A DNA stretch of 64,000 bases from Clostridia bacterium (GCA_017395065.1 JAFPWH010000046.1:28029-92028); one strand, 5' to 3'; shown: positions 22,591 through 31,449, counted from the stretch's first letter. Notes: generated by a model from the sequence alone, not told the origin. Made by a program: numbers and translations.

Positions 22591-23045
22591 CCAGCTTTAC
22601 CGTGGATCACGACTTTATCGTGCCGGGCATATATATTTCCCGCATAGACGGCGACGTCACGACCTACGACCTGCGCACCCGAAAGCCCAACGGCGGGGAT
22701 TACATGGACGATCTGACCATGCACTCCATGGAGCACATGTTTGCGACGTTCATCCGAAACAGCCCGATCGCACAGAGCGTGCTATATTTCGGCCCCATGG
22801 GCTGCCAGACCGGCTTTTATCTGCTGATCAGGAACGCCCGGCACGCCGAGGTCATCGATGCGATCCGCCTGACGCTCGAAAACATCCTCGCCTACGAGGG
22901 CGAGGTCTTCGGCGCGTCCCGCAAGGAATGCGGAAACTACAAGAATCTGAGCCTCGAAAGCGCCAAGAAGGAAGCAAAAAGCTATCTTGACGCCGTGAGG
23001 GACTGGACGGAGCAAAAGCTCGCCTATCCGGAGGTGAAAGCATGA
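22578..23045 (+). CDS. luxS: S-ribosylhomocysteine lyase (AI-2 synthase)
   Basis: LuxS cleaves S-ribosylhomocysteine to homocysteine and DPD, the precursor of autoinducer-2. The 155-residue protein keeps the metal and catalytic residues: H49, E52 and H53 in TMHSMEH, C76 in GPMGCQTGF and C118 in KECGNY. GAGGAG lies within the end of ispDF. The stop overlaps mtnN (ATGA), so the two consecutive steps of SAH detoxification are translated together. Whether AI-2 is used as a signal cannot be told from here. Confidence 0.97.
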   Translation: MQKIASFTVDHDFIVPGIYISRIDGDVTTYDLRTRKPNGGDYMDDLTMHSMEHMFATFIRNSPIAQSVLYFGPMGCQTGFYLLIRNARHAEVIDAIRLTLENILAYEGEVFGASRKECGNYKNLSLESAKKEAKSYLDAVRDWTEQKLAYPEVKA

Positions 23046-23728
23046 CGGGCATCATCGCAGCGATGCAAAAGGAGCTCAGCGAGCTCGAAAAGCATATCGA
23101 AAACGCTTCTTACAGGCAGCTGCCCGGCACGAGCTTCATCAGCGGCACGCTTTACGGCCATGAGATCGTCGCCGCCGTCTGCGGCATCGGCAAGGTCAAC
23201 GCGGCCGTGTGCGCGCAGCGCATGATCGACCTGTACAGGGCGGACCGCATCATAAACACGGGCGTCGCGGGCGCGCTCTCGGGCAGCCTGCACGTGTGCG
23301 ACGCGGTCGTTGCGAGCTACGCCGTGCAGCACGACGTGGACACCACGGCGCTGGGCGACGAGATCGGCTTCGTTTCAACGGTCAACACCGTTCGCTTCGA
23401 GACGGATAAAGAGACGAACGAAGCGCTTTTAAGGAGCATCCGGGCCGTGGGCCTTCGGGGTACGATCGGCGGCATCGCCTCGGGAGATCAGTTCATCAGC
23501 GCCGCGCAGGACAAGCAGCGCATCAGCAGCCTCTTCAGCTGCGTCGCCTGCGAAATGGAGGGCGGCGCGATCGCACAGGTCTGCCGCATCAACCAAATCC
23601 CCTGCGCGATCATAAGGACCATCAGCGACGGCGCGGACGAGGACGCCTCGATGAGCTACGCCGCGTTTTCGGATCTTGCCGCCGTAAATTCGGCAAAAGC
23701 GCTGCTGCATTTCTTTAAGAACAACTGA
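23042..23728 (+). CDS. mtnN: 5'-methylthioadenosine/S-adenosylhomocysteine nucleosidase
   Basis: This enzyme removes adenine from MTA and SAH, and its product S-ribosylhomocysteine feeds LuxS. The 228-residue protein has the family start GIIAAMQKEL with catalytic E11, NTGVAGAL, the CEMEGGAIAQV substrate motif and RTISDGAD with the catalytic aspartate. It is the last gene of the birA-to-mtnN operon and is followed by a hairpin. Confidence 0.96.
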   Translation: MTGIIAAMQKELSELEKHIENASYRQLPGTSFISGTLYGHEIVAAVCGIGKVNAAVCAQRMIDLYRADRIINTGVAGALSGSLHVCDAVVASYAVQHDVDTTALGDEIGFVSTVNTVRFETDKETNEALLRSIRAVGLRGTIGGIASGDQFISAAQDKQRISSLFSCVACEMEGGAIAQVCRINQIPCAIIRTISDGADEDASMSYAAFSDLAAVNSAKALLHFFKNN

Positions 23729-23752
23729 ATCCAAAAGTGTCCTGCATGTTAA

Positions 23753-23788
23753 AGCCTCGGAAAAATATTTCCGGGGCTATTGCATTTT
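23753..23788 (+). terminator. Terminator-like hairpin after mtnN
   Basis: AGCCTCGGAAA (23753-23763) pairs with TTTCCGGGGCT (23768-23778), with one wobble. The following ATTGCATTTT is an imperfect T-run and overlaps the ctsR -35. Confidence 0.65.
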
Positions 23789-23808
23789 GAAAACGCGCAT
23801 GGTATAAT
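23780..23808 (+). promoter_or_regulatory. Promoter of the ctsR-clpC operon
   Basis: TTGCAT (23780-23785) and TATAAT (23803-23808) with a 17-base spacer. The CtsR box starts immediately after the -10. Confidence 0.88.
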
Positions 23809-23825
23809 GGTCAAAAATAGTCAGA
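23809..23825 (+). promoter_or_regulatory. CtsR operator
   Basis: GGTCAAA-AAT-AGTCAGA matches the heptad direct-repeat CtsR box (GGTCAAA-NNN-GGTCAAA) with two mismatches in the second heptad. It covers the transcription start, so CtsR would repress its own operon. Confidence 0.88.
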
Positions 23826-23837
23826 CAGGAGGCAGCT

Positions 23838-24305
23838 ATGGCCGCGCTCAGTGACGCCATCGAGCGTTTTATAAAGGATCTGCTGACGGACGATACCAGG
23901 GTCGAATTGAAACGCAACGAGCTTGCGCAGTATTTCGGCTGCGCGAACAGCCAGATCAACTACGTGCTCGCCACGCGCTTTTCGGTGGACAGGGGGTATC
24001 TCGTGGAATCGCGGCGGGGCGGCAGCGGGTATGTGCGGGTCATACGCATAAGCGCCAGCGACGTGGAGCTGCTGGGCAGTTTGCTTCAGCGCATCGGCGG
24101 CGAGATCGGCGAAGAAAACGCAAAGGCCATCATCTTAAGGCTCTACGAACTGCACGTCGTGGACGTAAACGAGGCAAGGCTCATGCAGGCCGCCGTGAGC
24201 GCCGAGGCGATCAGCCTGCCGATCAGCTCGAAGGACATGATCCGCGCATCCGTGCTCAAAAGCCTCGTGGTGCAGGCGTTCAAAAACATGAGGGAGGGAA
24301 AGTAA
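23838..24305 (+). CDS. ctsR: Transcriptional repressor CtsR
   Basis: CtsR is the heat-labile repressor of class III heat-shock genes. The 155-residue protein has the winged helix (KRNELAQYFGCANSQINYVL, then ATRFSVDRGYLVESRRGGSG), including the glycine-rich wing that senses heat, and the C-terminal helical domain. AGGAGG lies 7 bases upstream. A CtsR box lies in its own promoter. It is the first gene of ctsR-mcsA-mcsB-clpC. Confidence 0.96.
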   Translation: MAALSDAIERFIKDLLTDDTRVELKRNELAQYFGCANSQINYVLATRFSVDRGYLVESRRGGSGYVRVIRISASDVELLGSLLQRIGGEIGEENAKAIILRLYELHVVDVNEARLMQAAVSAEAISLPISSKDMIRASVLKSLVVQAFKNMREGK

Positions 24306-24836
24306 ATGCTGTGCGAGGAATGCGGAAAGAACGAAGCCACGGTACACATCCAGGCTATGCTGCCCGACGGCACGACCTCCACGCGCTCCCTGTGTCAGCC
24401 GTGCATGAACAAGCTCAGGGCCATGCCCGGCATTCACGCGCTGGACATTTCTGAATTTCTGGGCGCGCTGTTTGAAAGGATACGCCAAAGCCGCCAGGAA
24501 AAGGACTCCGACCGTTTCGACGCCACCTGCCCCGTGTGCGGCTTAAGCTACGCCGAGTATAAAAAAGACATGAAACTCGGCTGCGCCGGCTGCTACAAGG
24601 CGTTCAGGGAGCCCATCGAGGAAATGCTGGTCAGGCGCAACGGTTCGGCGCTGTACGTGGGCGGAATGCCGGACGGCGAAAGCGCGCTCAACCTCGACAT
24701 CTATCAGGTAAAGAAGCTCAGAGAGCAGATGAAGCGCGCCGTGGAGGAAGAAAAGTTCGAAACCGCCGCGGCCATACGCGACGAGATACGCTCTCTGGAG
24801 GAAAAAATCGGCTCGGAAGCGGGCAACCAAGCGTAA
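24306..24836 (+). CDS. mcsA: McsA, zinc-binding activator with UVR motif
   Basis: McsA activates the arginine kinase McsB and modulates CtsR. The 176-residue protein has two zinc-finger-like sets, CEECGKN...CQPC at the N-terminus and CPVCGLSYAEYKK...CAGC near residues 77-99, and a C-terminal UvrB/UvrC-like helix pair LREQMKRAVEEEKFETAAAI. Its ATG follows the ctsR stop directly. Because McsB here lacks kinase residues (see that entry), McsA may act as an adaptor for ClpC rather than a kinase activator. Confidence 0.93.
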   Translation: MLCEECGKNEATVHIQAMLPDGTTSTRSLCQPCMNKLRAMPGIHALDISEFLGALFERIRQSRQEKDSDRFDATCPVCGLSYAEYKKDMKLGCAGCYKAFREPIEEMLVRRNGSALYVGGMPDGESALNLDIYQVKKLREQMKRAVEEEKFETAAAIRDEIRSLEEKIGSEAGNQA

Positions 24837-24881
24837 AAAACGCCGTGAAGACGAAAAGGGGACAGGAAAGGTAAAGCGCAA

Positions 24882-25913
24882 ATGGGAAGCACTTTCAACA
24901 CGGATCTGAGCGACGTCATACTGCTGAGCGGCGTAAACCTGAAGCGAAACTACGCGGATAAGCCGTTTCCGGACAGGCTGGACGGCGACAAACTGCTTGA
25001 GCTGCGCGAAGGCGCGCTTGCGCGGCTGAACGAGCGCTTTTCCGGCATCCGCCTCGAAAAGGCGGCCCTGCAGGACGCTTCGCCGCAAAGCCTCGGCGCG
25101 CTGATCGAAAACGCCTGCTTTTACGACGACGGCGGCGAAGAAAACGAAAAGGCGCTCAGGGTCAGCCTTGTAAGCGGAACGAAGCTGAGCATCAGCTTAA
25201 ACCGCGGCGACCATCTGAACATCAGCGCCTTCATACGCGATGGCGACGTGCAGCGCGCGCTGGGCATCGTTCAGCCCGTCGAAAAGGCGCTCATGCGTCA
25301 GGAGGAATACGCCTTCAGCGAAAACTGGGGCTATCTCACCTCCTCTGTAAAATACACGGGCAACGCGCTGACAGGGGCCTACCTTCTGTCGCTTACGGGC
25401 TTAAACCGCATGAACCTGCTGGACGACGAGAAGGAAAACCTCAAAAAGCATCACCTGGAGCTCAAACGCCTGATCGGCACGGAGGAGGACGACTGCGAGC
25501 TGTTCTGTCTGCACAGCACGCTGCAGCTGGGCAAAAGCGCACAGGACGTGCTTTCGGAGCTGATGAACTGCGCGCAGGAGCTCGCTTTCCGGGAAAGGGA
25601 CGCGCGCGAAGAACTGATCTACGACGACACCGACGACTTTGCCGACAGCGTCATGCGCGCGCTGGGCATCCTCATGAACGCAAGGCTCATGGACTTTCAG
25701 GAGTTTCTGACCCTGTACTCGGACGTAAGGGCAGGGCTCGCGACGGGCTTTGTCGAAGGCAGCATAAAGGATCTGGACGAGATCGCCTCCGAGGTCTCGC
25801 CGGAGGAGATACGCCGCGGCTATAACGATCTGAGCCGCAGGGACGAGGAGCTGCTCAGGGCAGACATCTGCCGCAGACGCTTCAGCGAAAACATGAAGAC
25901 CATCAGAATCTGA
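24882..25913 (+). CDS. mcsB: McsB-family protein, probable pseudokinase
   Basis: Position and fold identify McsB (ATP:guanido phosphotransferase family): LISLNRGDHLNISA, YAFSENWGYLTSS, the C-terminal LQLGKSAQDVLSELMNCAQE and ALGILMNARLMDFQEFLTLY all align with Bacillus McsB. The catalytic elements do not. The ATP-binding SSRIRLARN becomes LSGVNLKRN, the acidic pair in NEEDH becomes NRGDH, and the loop CPTNxGTG with the reactive cysteine becomes SVKYTGNA. Length (343) is near normal and the frame is intact, so it is a maintained protein that probably cannot phosphorylate arginine. A structural role with McsA, CtsR and ClpC is inferred. Confidence 0.85.
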   Translation: MGSTFNTDLSDVILLSGVNLKRNYADKPFPDRLDGDKLLELREGALARLNERFSGIRLEKAALQDASPQSLGALIENACFYDDGGEENEKALRVSLVSGTKLSISLNRGDHLNISAFIRDGDVQRALGIVQPVEKALMRQEEYAFSENWGYLTSSVKYTGNALTGAYLLSLTGLNRMNLLDDEKENLKKHHLELKRLIGTEEDDCELFCLHSTLQLGKSAQDVLSELMNCAQELAFRERDAREELIYDDTDDFADSVMRALGILMNARLMDFQEFLTLYSDVRAGLATGFVEGSIKDLDEIASEVSPEEIRRGYNDLSRRDEELLRADICRRRFSENMKTIRI

Positions 25914-25925
25914 CGGGAGCAAACA

Positions 25926-28361
25926 ATGATAGCAAGATGCAATGAACACGGAAACCGCGCCCTCGAAGCGGCGCAAAGGGAAGCCGCCCTGATGGGCAGG
26001 GCCTATATCGGCACGGAGCATTTGCTTCTGGGCATTTTGAACGACCCGGGCAAGGCGTCCATCGTGCTGGAAGGCATCGGTCTGGAAGACGCGCGCAACG
26101 AGATCATACAGCTCGTCGGCCGCGGAAGCGACGAGGTCGTGCCGGGAAATCTGAGCTACACCATCCGCTCGAAGACCGTGCTCGAGGCCAGCGCGCGCGA
26201 GGCCAGAGACCTGGGGCAGGACTACATCGACACCGAGCACATCCTTTTGGCGCTCATGCGCGAAAGGGCCGGCGTGGCCGCGCACGCGCTGCAGAAGCTG
26301 GGCATCGACTTGAATCGAGCCCGCGAGGAGCTCATCGACGCGCTGGGCGGCAAAAAAACGAGGCAGTACGCCGGCATCGAAGAAAAGACCCAAAGCGGCA
26401 AGGGCAACACGCCCATGCTCGACAAATACGGCAGGGACCTGGTCGAATGCGCGGCCAAGGGCGAGCTCGATCCCGTGATCGGCCGCGAAAAGGAAATGGA
26501 GCGCATCATACAGATCCTGTCCCGCCGAACGAAAAACAACCCCGTGCTGATCGGTGAACCGGGCGTGGGCAAAAGCAGCATCGCCGAAGGGCTCGCCCAA
26601 AGAATCAGCGACGGCAGCATCCCCGAGATCCTCGCGGGCAACCGCATCTTCTCGCTGGACATCCCCGGTATGCTCGCGGGCGCGAAGTACCGCGGCGAGT
26701 TTGAAGAGCGCCTCAAAAACATGATCGGCGAGGTAAAGACCGCCGGCAACATCATCCTCTTTATCGACGAAATGCACACGATGGTCGGCGCGGGCGCGGG
26801 GGAGAGCTCCATCGACGCCGCCGCCATCATGAAGCCCGCGCTCACCAACGGCGAGATCCGCTGCATCGGCGCGACCACGCTCAGGGAGTACCACAAATAC
26901 ATCGAAAAGGACGCTGCGCTCGAAAGGCGCTTCCAGCCGGTGACGGTAGGGGAGCCCACGCAGGACGAGAGCGTCGAGATCTTAAAGGGCCTTCGTGAAC
27001 GGTATGAAAACCATCACCACGTGCGCATCACGGACGGCGCGATCGAGACTGCCGTCAAGCTCTCCGCGCGCTACATCTCCGACCGCTTCCTGCCGGACAA
27101 GGCCATCGACCTGCTGGACGAGGCCTGCTCCCGCGTGCACATCCGCACCTTCTCTGCCCCGCCGGACATGGTCGAGCACCAAAAGCGTCTGGAGGAACTG
27201 GACGAGGAGATCCGCCGCGCCGTCGCGGACGAAAACTTCGAGCTCGCCGCCGACCTGAGGGACAGCAAAAAGCACCTGACGCAGGAGATGGAGGAGCTCA
27301 AAAAGAACTGGGAAAAGCAGCGCCTCGAAAAGGTGGAGACCGTCAACGAGGACGAGATCACGCAGGTCGTGTCTTTCTGGACGGGCATCCCCGTGTCCCG
27401 TATGACCGACGACGAGGCGGCGCGCCTGATGAACATGGAGCAGATACTGCACCGCCGCGTGGTGGGGCAGGAGGAGGCCATCAAGGCCGTGGCCAGGGCC
27501 GTGCGCCGCGCGCGGGCGGGCCTTAAAGACCCCAAGCGCCCTATCGGCTCGTTCATCTTTCTGGGCCCAACGGGCGTCGGCAAGACCGAGCTTTGCAAGG
27601 CGCTGGGCGAAGCGCTGTTCGGCGACGAAAACTGCGTCGTGCGCATCGATATGTCCGAGTACATGGAAAAATTCTCCGTCTCGCGCATGATCGGCTCTCC
27701 GCCCGGCTACGTAGGCTACGACGAGGGCGGACAGCTGACCGAAAAGGTGCGCAGAAAGCCCTACAGCGTGCTGCTGCTGGACGAAGTCGAAAAGGCGCAT
27801 CCGGACGTGTTCAACATACTTCTGCAGGTGCTCGAGGACGGCCGCCTGACCGACGGTCAGGGACGGGTCGTGGACTTCAAAAACTGCATCATCGTCATGA
27901 CCTCCAACGCCGGCGCGCATACGATCGGCAAGAGCAAATCGCTGGGCTTTGGCAGCTCCACAGACAGCGAAAAGACCTACGAGAACATGAAGGACTCGGT
28001 CATGGGCGAGGTCAAGCGCATCTTCCGCCCCGAGTTCATCAACCGCGTGGACGAGATCATCGTCTTCCACGCGCTGAGCGAAGAGCACATCAACAAGATC
28101 GCGCTGCACATGATGAACGAGGTCGCAAAGCGCATCAGCGAGCGCGGCGTGGAGCTGGAGGTCAGCGCCGAGGCCGCCCAGGTCGTGGCCAAAGCCGGCT
28201 ACGATCTGCAGTACGGCGCGCGGCCGCTCAGGCGCGCGATCCAGCGCCTCGTGGAGGACGCGCTCAGTGAGGAAATCCTCTCCGGCAACATCCAGCTCAA
28301 CCAGCGTGTGCGCATGATCCCCGACGGCGACAAACTGAAATTCGTGCACACGGAAGTGTAA
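25926..28361 (+). CDS. clpC: ClpC, AAA+ unfoldase subunit of the Clp protease
   Basis: The 811-residue protein has the two N-domain repeats (IGTEHLLLGIL and IDTEHILLALM), the first AAA+ module with GEPGVGKSS near residue 211, a middle domain with a UVR-like helix (ELDEEIRRAVADENFELAAD), the second AAA+ module with GPTGVGKTE near residue 547, and the ClpP-docking LGF in KSLGFGSS. The glutamates in the two TEH motifs, reported as phosphoarginine-binding positions in Bacillus ClpC, are retained. It is controlled by the CtsR box at 23809. Confidence 0.97.
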   Translation: MIARCNEHGNRALEAAQREAALMGRAYIGTEHLLLGILNDPGKASIVLEGIGLEDARNEIIQLVGRGSDEVVPGNLSYTIRSKTVLEASAREARDLGQDYIDTEHILLALMRERAGVAAHALQKLGIDLNRAREELIDALGGKKTRQYAGIEEKTQSGKGNTPMLDKYGRDLVECAAKGELDPVIGREKEMERIIQILSRRTKNNPVLIGEPGVGKSSIAEGLAQRISDGSIPEILAGNRIFSLDIPGMLAGAKYRGEFEERLKNMIGEVKTAGNIILFIDEMHTMVGAGAGESSIDAAAIMKPALTNGEIRCIGATTLREYHKYIEKDAALERRFQPVTVGEPTQDESVEILKGLRERYENHHHVRITDGAIETAVKLSARYISDRFLPDKAIDLLDEACSRVHIRTFSAPPDMVEHQKRLEELDEEIRRAVADENFELAADLRDSKKHLTQEMEELKKNWEKQRLEKVETVNEDEITQVVSFWTGIPVSRMTDDEAARLMNMEQILHRRVVGQEEAIKAVARAVRRARAGLKDPKRPIGSFIFLGPTGVGKTELCKALGEALFGDENCVVRIDMSEYMEKFSVSRMIGSPPGYVGYDEGGQLTEKVRRKPYSVLLLDEVEKAHPDVFNILLQVLEDGRLTDGQGRVVDFKNCIIVMTSNAGAHTIGKSKSLGFGSSTDSEKTYENMKDSVMGEVKRIFRPEFINRVDEIIVFHALSEEHINKIALHMMNEVAKRISERGVELEVSAEAAQVVAKAGYDLQYGARPLRRAIQRLVEDALSEEILSGNIQLNQRVRMIPDGDKLKFVHTEV

Positions 28362-28437
28362 ACCAATCGTTTCAACCGCCGGGAAACATCCGCCGGCGAA
28401 CGCTGCCCAAAAGCCTTCCCCTCCGGGGCGCGAAGCG

Positions 28438-28526
28438 CGGTTCGGTAGTGAATGAAAGCCCGGCGGGCTTTCAGAGCCGAACCGGGACCGAGCCCGCAGG
28501 CGAGACGGTGGCACGGCGAAGCCGTG
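28438..28526. repeat. Palindrome-rich intergenic repeat element
   Basis: CGGTTCGG (28438-28445) and CCGAACCG (28477-28484) enclose GAAAGCCC/GGGCTTTC (28454-28472). A third hairpin, CACGGC-GAA-GCCGTG, lies at 28512-28526. It resembles dispersed GC-rich palindromic repeats often seen between genes in Clostridia. No coding potential; it fills most of the 268-base gap after clpC. Confidence 0.65.
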
Positions 28527-28590
28527 ACGGATGAGGTCACTCTCCCGCAAACTCTACTTATACCCTGTCTCAACGCCTCAATACCACAGC

Positions 28591-28621
28591 AAAGCCGCCC
28601 CCGACCCGCGGGAGCGGCTTT
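28591..28621. terminator. Possible bidirectional terminator
   Basis: AAAGCCGC (28591-28598) pairs with GCGGCTTT (28614-28621), extended inside by CCCG/CGGG. It lies between clpC (+) and the secreted transglutaminase gene (-). The T-tails are short. Confidence 0.55.
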
Positions 28622-28629
28622 AAACTTAC

Positions 28630-30501
28630 TCAGTGGCTCGCAAGCCAGTCGTCGTCGATCGGTATGAAGAGAATCTCTTCGTGCGCGTCGGCGAACAATT
28701 CTGCCGCGCTGCCCTCGAAACCGTAGATCGTGCTGATCGCGCTGCCGTCAAAGGCGTCGGGCGCGATCGAAGTGACCCATTCGGGAATCACGACCGCCTC
28801 GGCGGCGACGTCCGCAAACGCCCTGCCGTTGATGGCAGTCAGATCGGCGGGAAGGAACAGGACGACGGAAGCGTCATAGTCCGGATAACAATGCAGCTCC
28901 GCATCGAACAGTTTGCCGTTACCGATATCTGTTTCGATGCCGACCCATTCCGACTGTGTGCCACTGAAGGTGACCGTACTCAAACTGTCGCAGCCGTCGA
29001 AGGCGTAAGCACAGATCGCCGCAACGCTTCTTGGCACCGTCGCGCTTTCAAGGCTCAAGCAGCCCGCGAAGGCATAGCTTCCGATGGAGCTTACGCCCTC
29101 TTCCATGACGATCTGAACGATCAGGTCCGCGTAGGGACGCCAGGCAGCTTCGTTGTTTCCGTCGAAATCCGGCATTTCACCTGCGCCGGAAACGGTGAGC
29201 AGTCCGTCTTCGTCCAGTGTCCACGTCAGGCTGCCCCAGCTGCCGCTGAGCGGGAAGGTGATCACGGAAACGGTCAGGGTGACGGAATCCGTTCCCCATT
29301 CGTGCGACGCGCTTACGCGCACGGGTTCGCCGCTTACCGTCCAGCCCAGCGTGCCCAGACCGTAGGCGAAATAGTAAAGAGATTTGTCGCTTACTCCATA
29401 TAAGTAGCCGTCGCTGCGGTTCAGATAATACTGCCAGGACAGTGTAACAGCGGTTTCGCCGTTGTCCAGGGCTTCCTGAAACATGCTTACGACGTCGAAC
29501 TCGTAATCGCCGTCGTCGTCCAAAACCCAGTTGTCTTCTTCGTCTTTAAGGAACGCCGTTCCGAAGTCCTGCCACAGGTTTTCGTGAATGAAGTAGTTCG
29601 CGTCCAGCGAAGTGCAGCCCGGGGTGAACGACGCGTCCGTGCACGCGTGGTCGAGCGCCATCAATTCGTCGTTCAGGCAGAAATAATCGTAGCTTTCCCG
29701 GCCGCTGACGGCGACGGTCTGTTTGTCGGGGTCGCCGTCGTCCCAGGTCACGTCCGTCTGGTACCATTTGCCGCCCAGCATCAGCGCGTTCCAGGCGTGG
29801 TTCAGCTCGTTGCTGGATACGCGGTCGATGCGTATGCCCGCCGCCTCACACAGCAGCTTGTACGCCTTGGAATAGGAGTCGCACACGCCGTAGCCACGGA
29901 AAACGATGTCCGCGCCGTAATACTCGTAGTTGTGATCGTAGTAGGCGTGATGTGTCAGCCAGTCGTGCAGGTTCAGCGCGGTGTGCCACTCGTCCTCGCC
30001 ACGGCACTCGGCCACGATCTGCGAAGCCTTGTATTCGATCGTAGCGGTCTCGGGGCCGGTGACGGTGAAATCGCGAGACCGTCCGCATACATATTCCCCC
30101 GTCTCGGCGTCGTACATGTACACGGACACGAGGTAGTTGCCGGTGTAGTACAATTGCACGCTGTTGAAGACCGGCCCTGTGCGGGTCTGGCTCAGGTATA
30201 CGTAGCCGTGTTCGTCGCGGTCTGTGTCCGTAATGCCGAACTCGAACGTATAGTCTTCCGCGTAGCCGCCGCTCACGATGGCCTTGAATTCGCCGGGATC
30301 GTTCAGCGTGGGCGTGCGCACGCATTCGATGTCGACGTATACGCCGTTGCTCGCGTTGGACGTGGCCTTTTGGCCGCGCAGATGCCCGAGCGTCTGCTGC
30401 ACGTGATCCCAGCGCGGGTTGATCGGCCCGTCGGCGAACGCGGCGGCGAAAATCAGTGTAAGCACGGCAAAAACCGCCGTCAGGAACAATGCCTTCTTCA
30501 T
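28630..30501 (-). CDS. Secreted transglutaminase-like protein with BspA-type leucine-rich repeats
   Basis: The 623-residue protein has a signal peptide (MKKALFLTAVFAVLTLIFAA ending AFA). A transglutaminase/protease-like core carries a Cys-His-Asp triad: C207 in GYGVCDSYSKAYKLL, H235 in NHAWNALMLGGKWY and D250 in TDVTWDD. After an Ig-like or linker region, the C-terminus has BspA/LRR_5-type repeats (SIGSYAFAGCLSLESATVPR, AICAYAFDGCDSLSTVTFSG). Such proteins are exported peptide-modifying or protease-like factors of gut bacteria. No LPxTG or membrane anchor is seen. ATG 30501 follows GGGGAG. Confidence 0.88.
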   Translation of the reverse strand: MKKALFLTAVFAVLTLIFAAAFADGPINPRWDHVQQTLGHLRGQKATSNASNGVYVDIECVRTPTLNDPGEFKAIVSGGYAEDYTFEFGITDTDRDEHGYVYLSQTRTGPVFNSVQLYYTGNYLVSVYMYDAETGEYVCGRSRDFTVTGPETATIEYKASQIVAECRGEDEWHTALNLHDWLTHHAYYDHNYEYYGADIVFRGYGVCDSYSKAYKLLCEAAGIRIDRVSSNELNHAWNALMLGGKWYQTDVTWDDGDPDKQTVAVSGRESYDYFCLNDELMALDHACTDASFTPGCTSLDANYFIHENLWQDFGTAFLKDEEDNWVLDDDGDYEFDVVSMFQEALDNGETAVTLSWQYYLNRSDGYLYGVSDKSLYYFAYGLGTLGWTVSGEPVRVSASHEWGTDSVTLTVSVITFPLSGSWGSLTWTLDEDGLLTVSGAGEMPDFDGNNEAAWRPYADLIVQIVMEEGVSSIGSYAFAGCLSLESATVPRSVAAICAYAFDGCDSLSTVTFSGTQSEWVGIETDIGNGKLFDAELHCYPDYDASVVLFLPADLTAINGRAFADVAAEAVVIPEWVTSIAPDAFDGSAISTIYGFEGSAAELFADAHEEILFIPIDDDWLASH

Positions 30502-30538
30502 GTTCTCGTCACTCCCCGAACAGTTGATATTAAATAAG

Positions 30539-30575
30539 AAACACACGCCGCGCAGCGAACGCTCAGCGTGTGTTT
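30539..30575 (-). other. Stem-loop at the 5' end of the transglutaminase mRNA
   Basis: AAACACACGC (30539-30548) and GCGTGTGTTT (30566-30575) form a perfect 10-bp stem that begins at the predicted transcription start. It could also terminate transcripts from the upstream gene (T-rich tail on the minus strand). Confidence 0.55.
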
Positions 30576-30605
30576 ATCTTATCACCGGGACGCCTCTTCT
30601 GTCAA
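30576..30605 (-). promoter_or_regulatory. Promoter of the transglutaminase gene
   Basis: Minus-strand TTGACA and TAAGAT with an 18-base spacer, about 75 bases upstream of ATG 30501. Confidence 0.75.
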
Positions 30606-30660
30606 GCAAAACCCGCAAAAACGTGAAAAGCGCGCTGCCCGGACGCAGCCGCAAGCGGGA

Positions 30661-31413
30661 TCACGAAGCCCGCTTGCAGTAAATCAGGATCGTTTCGGTT
30701 ACGATTTCGCCGTCTTCCTCGTGGGTCTCGGTATCGGTGAGCACCAGATAATCGTCCTCAAAACGGTAGCCAATGGTTTCCGTGACGGTTTCCCCTGTGC
30801 TTCCGTACAGCGCCTGCGTATAGGAAAGCGTTCCGTCCGAGGCGGCGTAATCGCACTCAAGCAGCGTCAGGATCCTGTACCCCGTGCCGTCGGGGAAGAA
30901 TTCCAGCGCGTACTTCAAGCCCAGATCGATGACCATCTCCGCACTTTGAGCTTCGGCGTAGCCTTCGGGGTCGGCAAGGTACTGCTCCATCTCGCTTTTG
31001 TCGAGATTCTGAACGACGGCCCAAAGCCCCTCAAAACCGTCCGTGCCGCTTTTGCGTTCGAGAAGATAGGCATATTGCCTTTTTTCGCTGGTCAGAAGCA
31101 GCTTGTCCGGAGACAGGAATTCGTATGTATAATCCACTTTTTCGCCAAGCAGGCTTGAAACAATCGTATCGAGGCCGAAGTCTCCGGCGGTCAGCGTCAA
31201 GCTGCTTTCGTCCGATTCGTATCGGAAGGACTCAAACGCGCTGAAGGACATCCGGCCTTGTTCGGTAAAGCTTATTTCGAGGTTGCCCGATACGAACTCC
31301 TCTTTGGGTTCCATTTTCTCCACGACCCACGTGCCCGTGAGGTCGTTATCCTCGGCGAGCGCGCAGCCGGCGCACAGCACCAGTGCAAGGAGAACTGCGA
31401 TCGTCTTTTTCAT
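30661..31413 (-). CDS. Secreted protein of unknown function
   Basis: The 250-residue protein has a signal peptide (MKKTIAVLLALVLCAGCALA), with cysteines that could make it a lipoprotein or simply precede signal-peptidase cleavage after ALA. The mature part starts DNDLTGTWVVEKMEPKEEF and is rich in beta-strand-like and acidic stretches. GTWVVE and the closing YRFEDDYLVLTDTET suggest a lipocalin-like barrel. AAAGGA precedes the ATG. It lies 36 bases downstream of the oxidoreductase gene ending at 31450 and may share its transcript. Confidence 0.75.
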   Translation of the reverse strand: MKKTIAVLLALVLCAGCALAEDNDLTGTWVVEKMEPKEEFVSGNLEISFTEQGRMSFSAFESFRYESDESSLTLTAGDFGLDTIVSSLLGEKVDYTYEFLSPDKLLLTSEKRQYAYLLERKSGTDGFEGLWAVVQNLDKSEMEQYLADPEGYAEAQSAEMVIDLGLKYALEFFPDGTGYRILTLLECDYAASDGTLSYTQALYGSTGETVTETIGYRFEDDYLVLTDTETHEEDGEIVTETILIYCKRAS

Positions 31414-31449
31414 TGTTCTGCGTCCTTTCTATCGCGCTGCCTTCTACGG

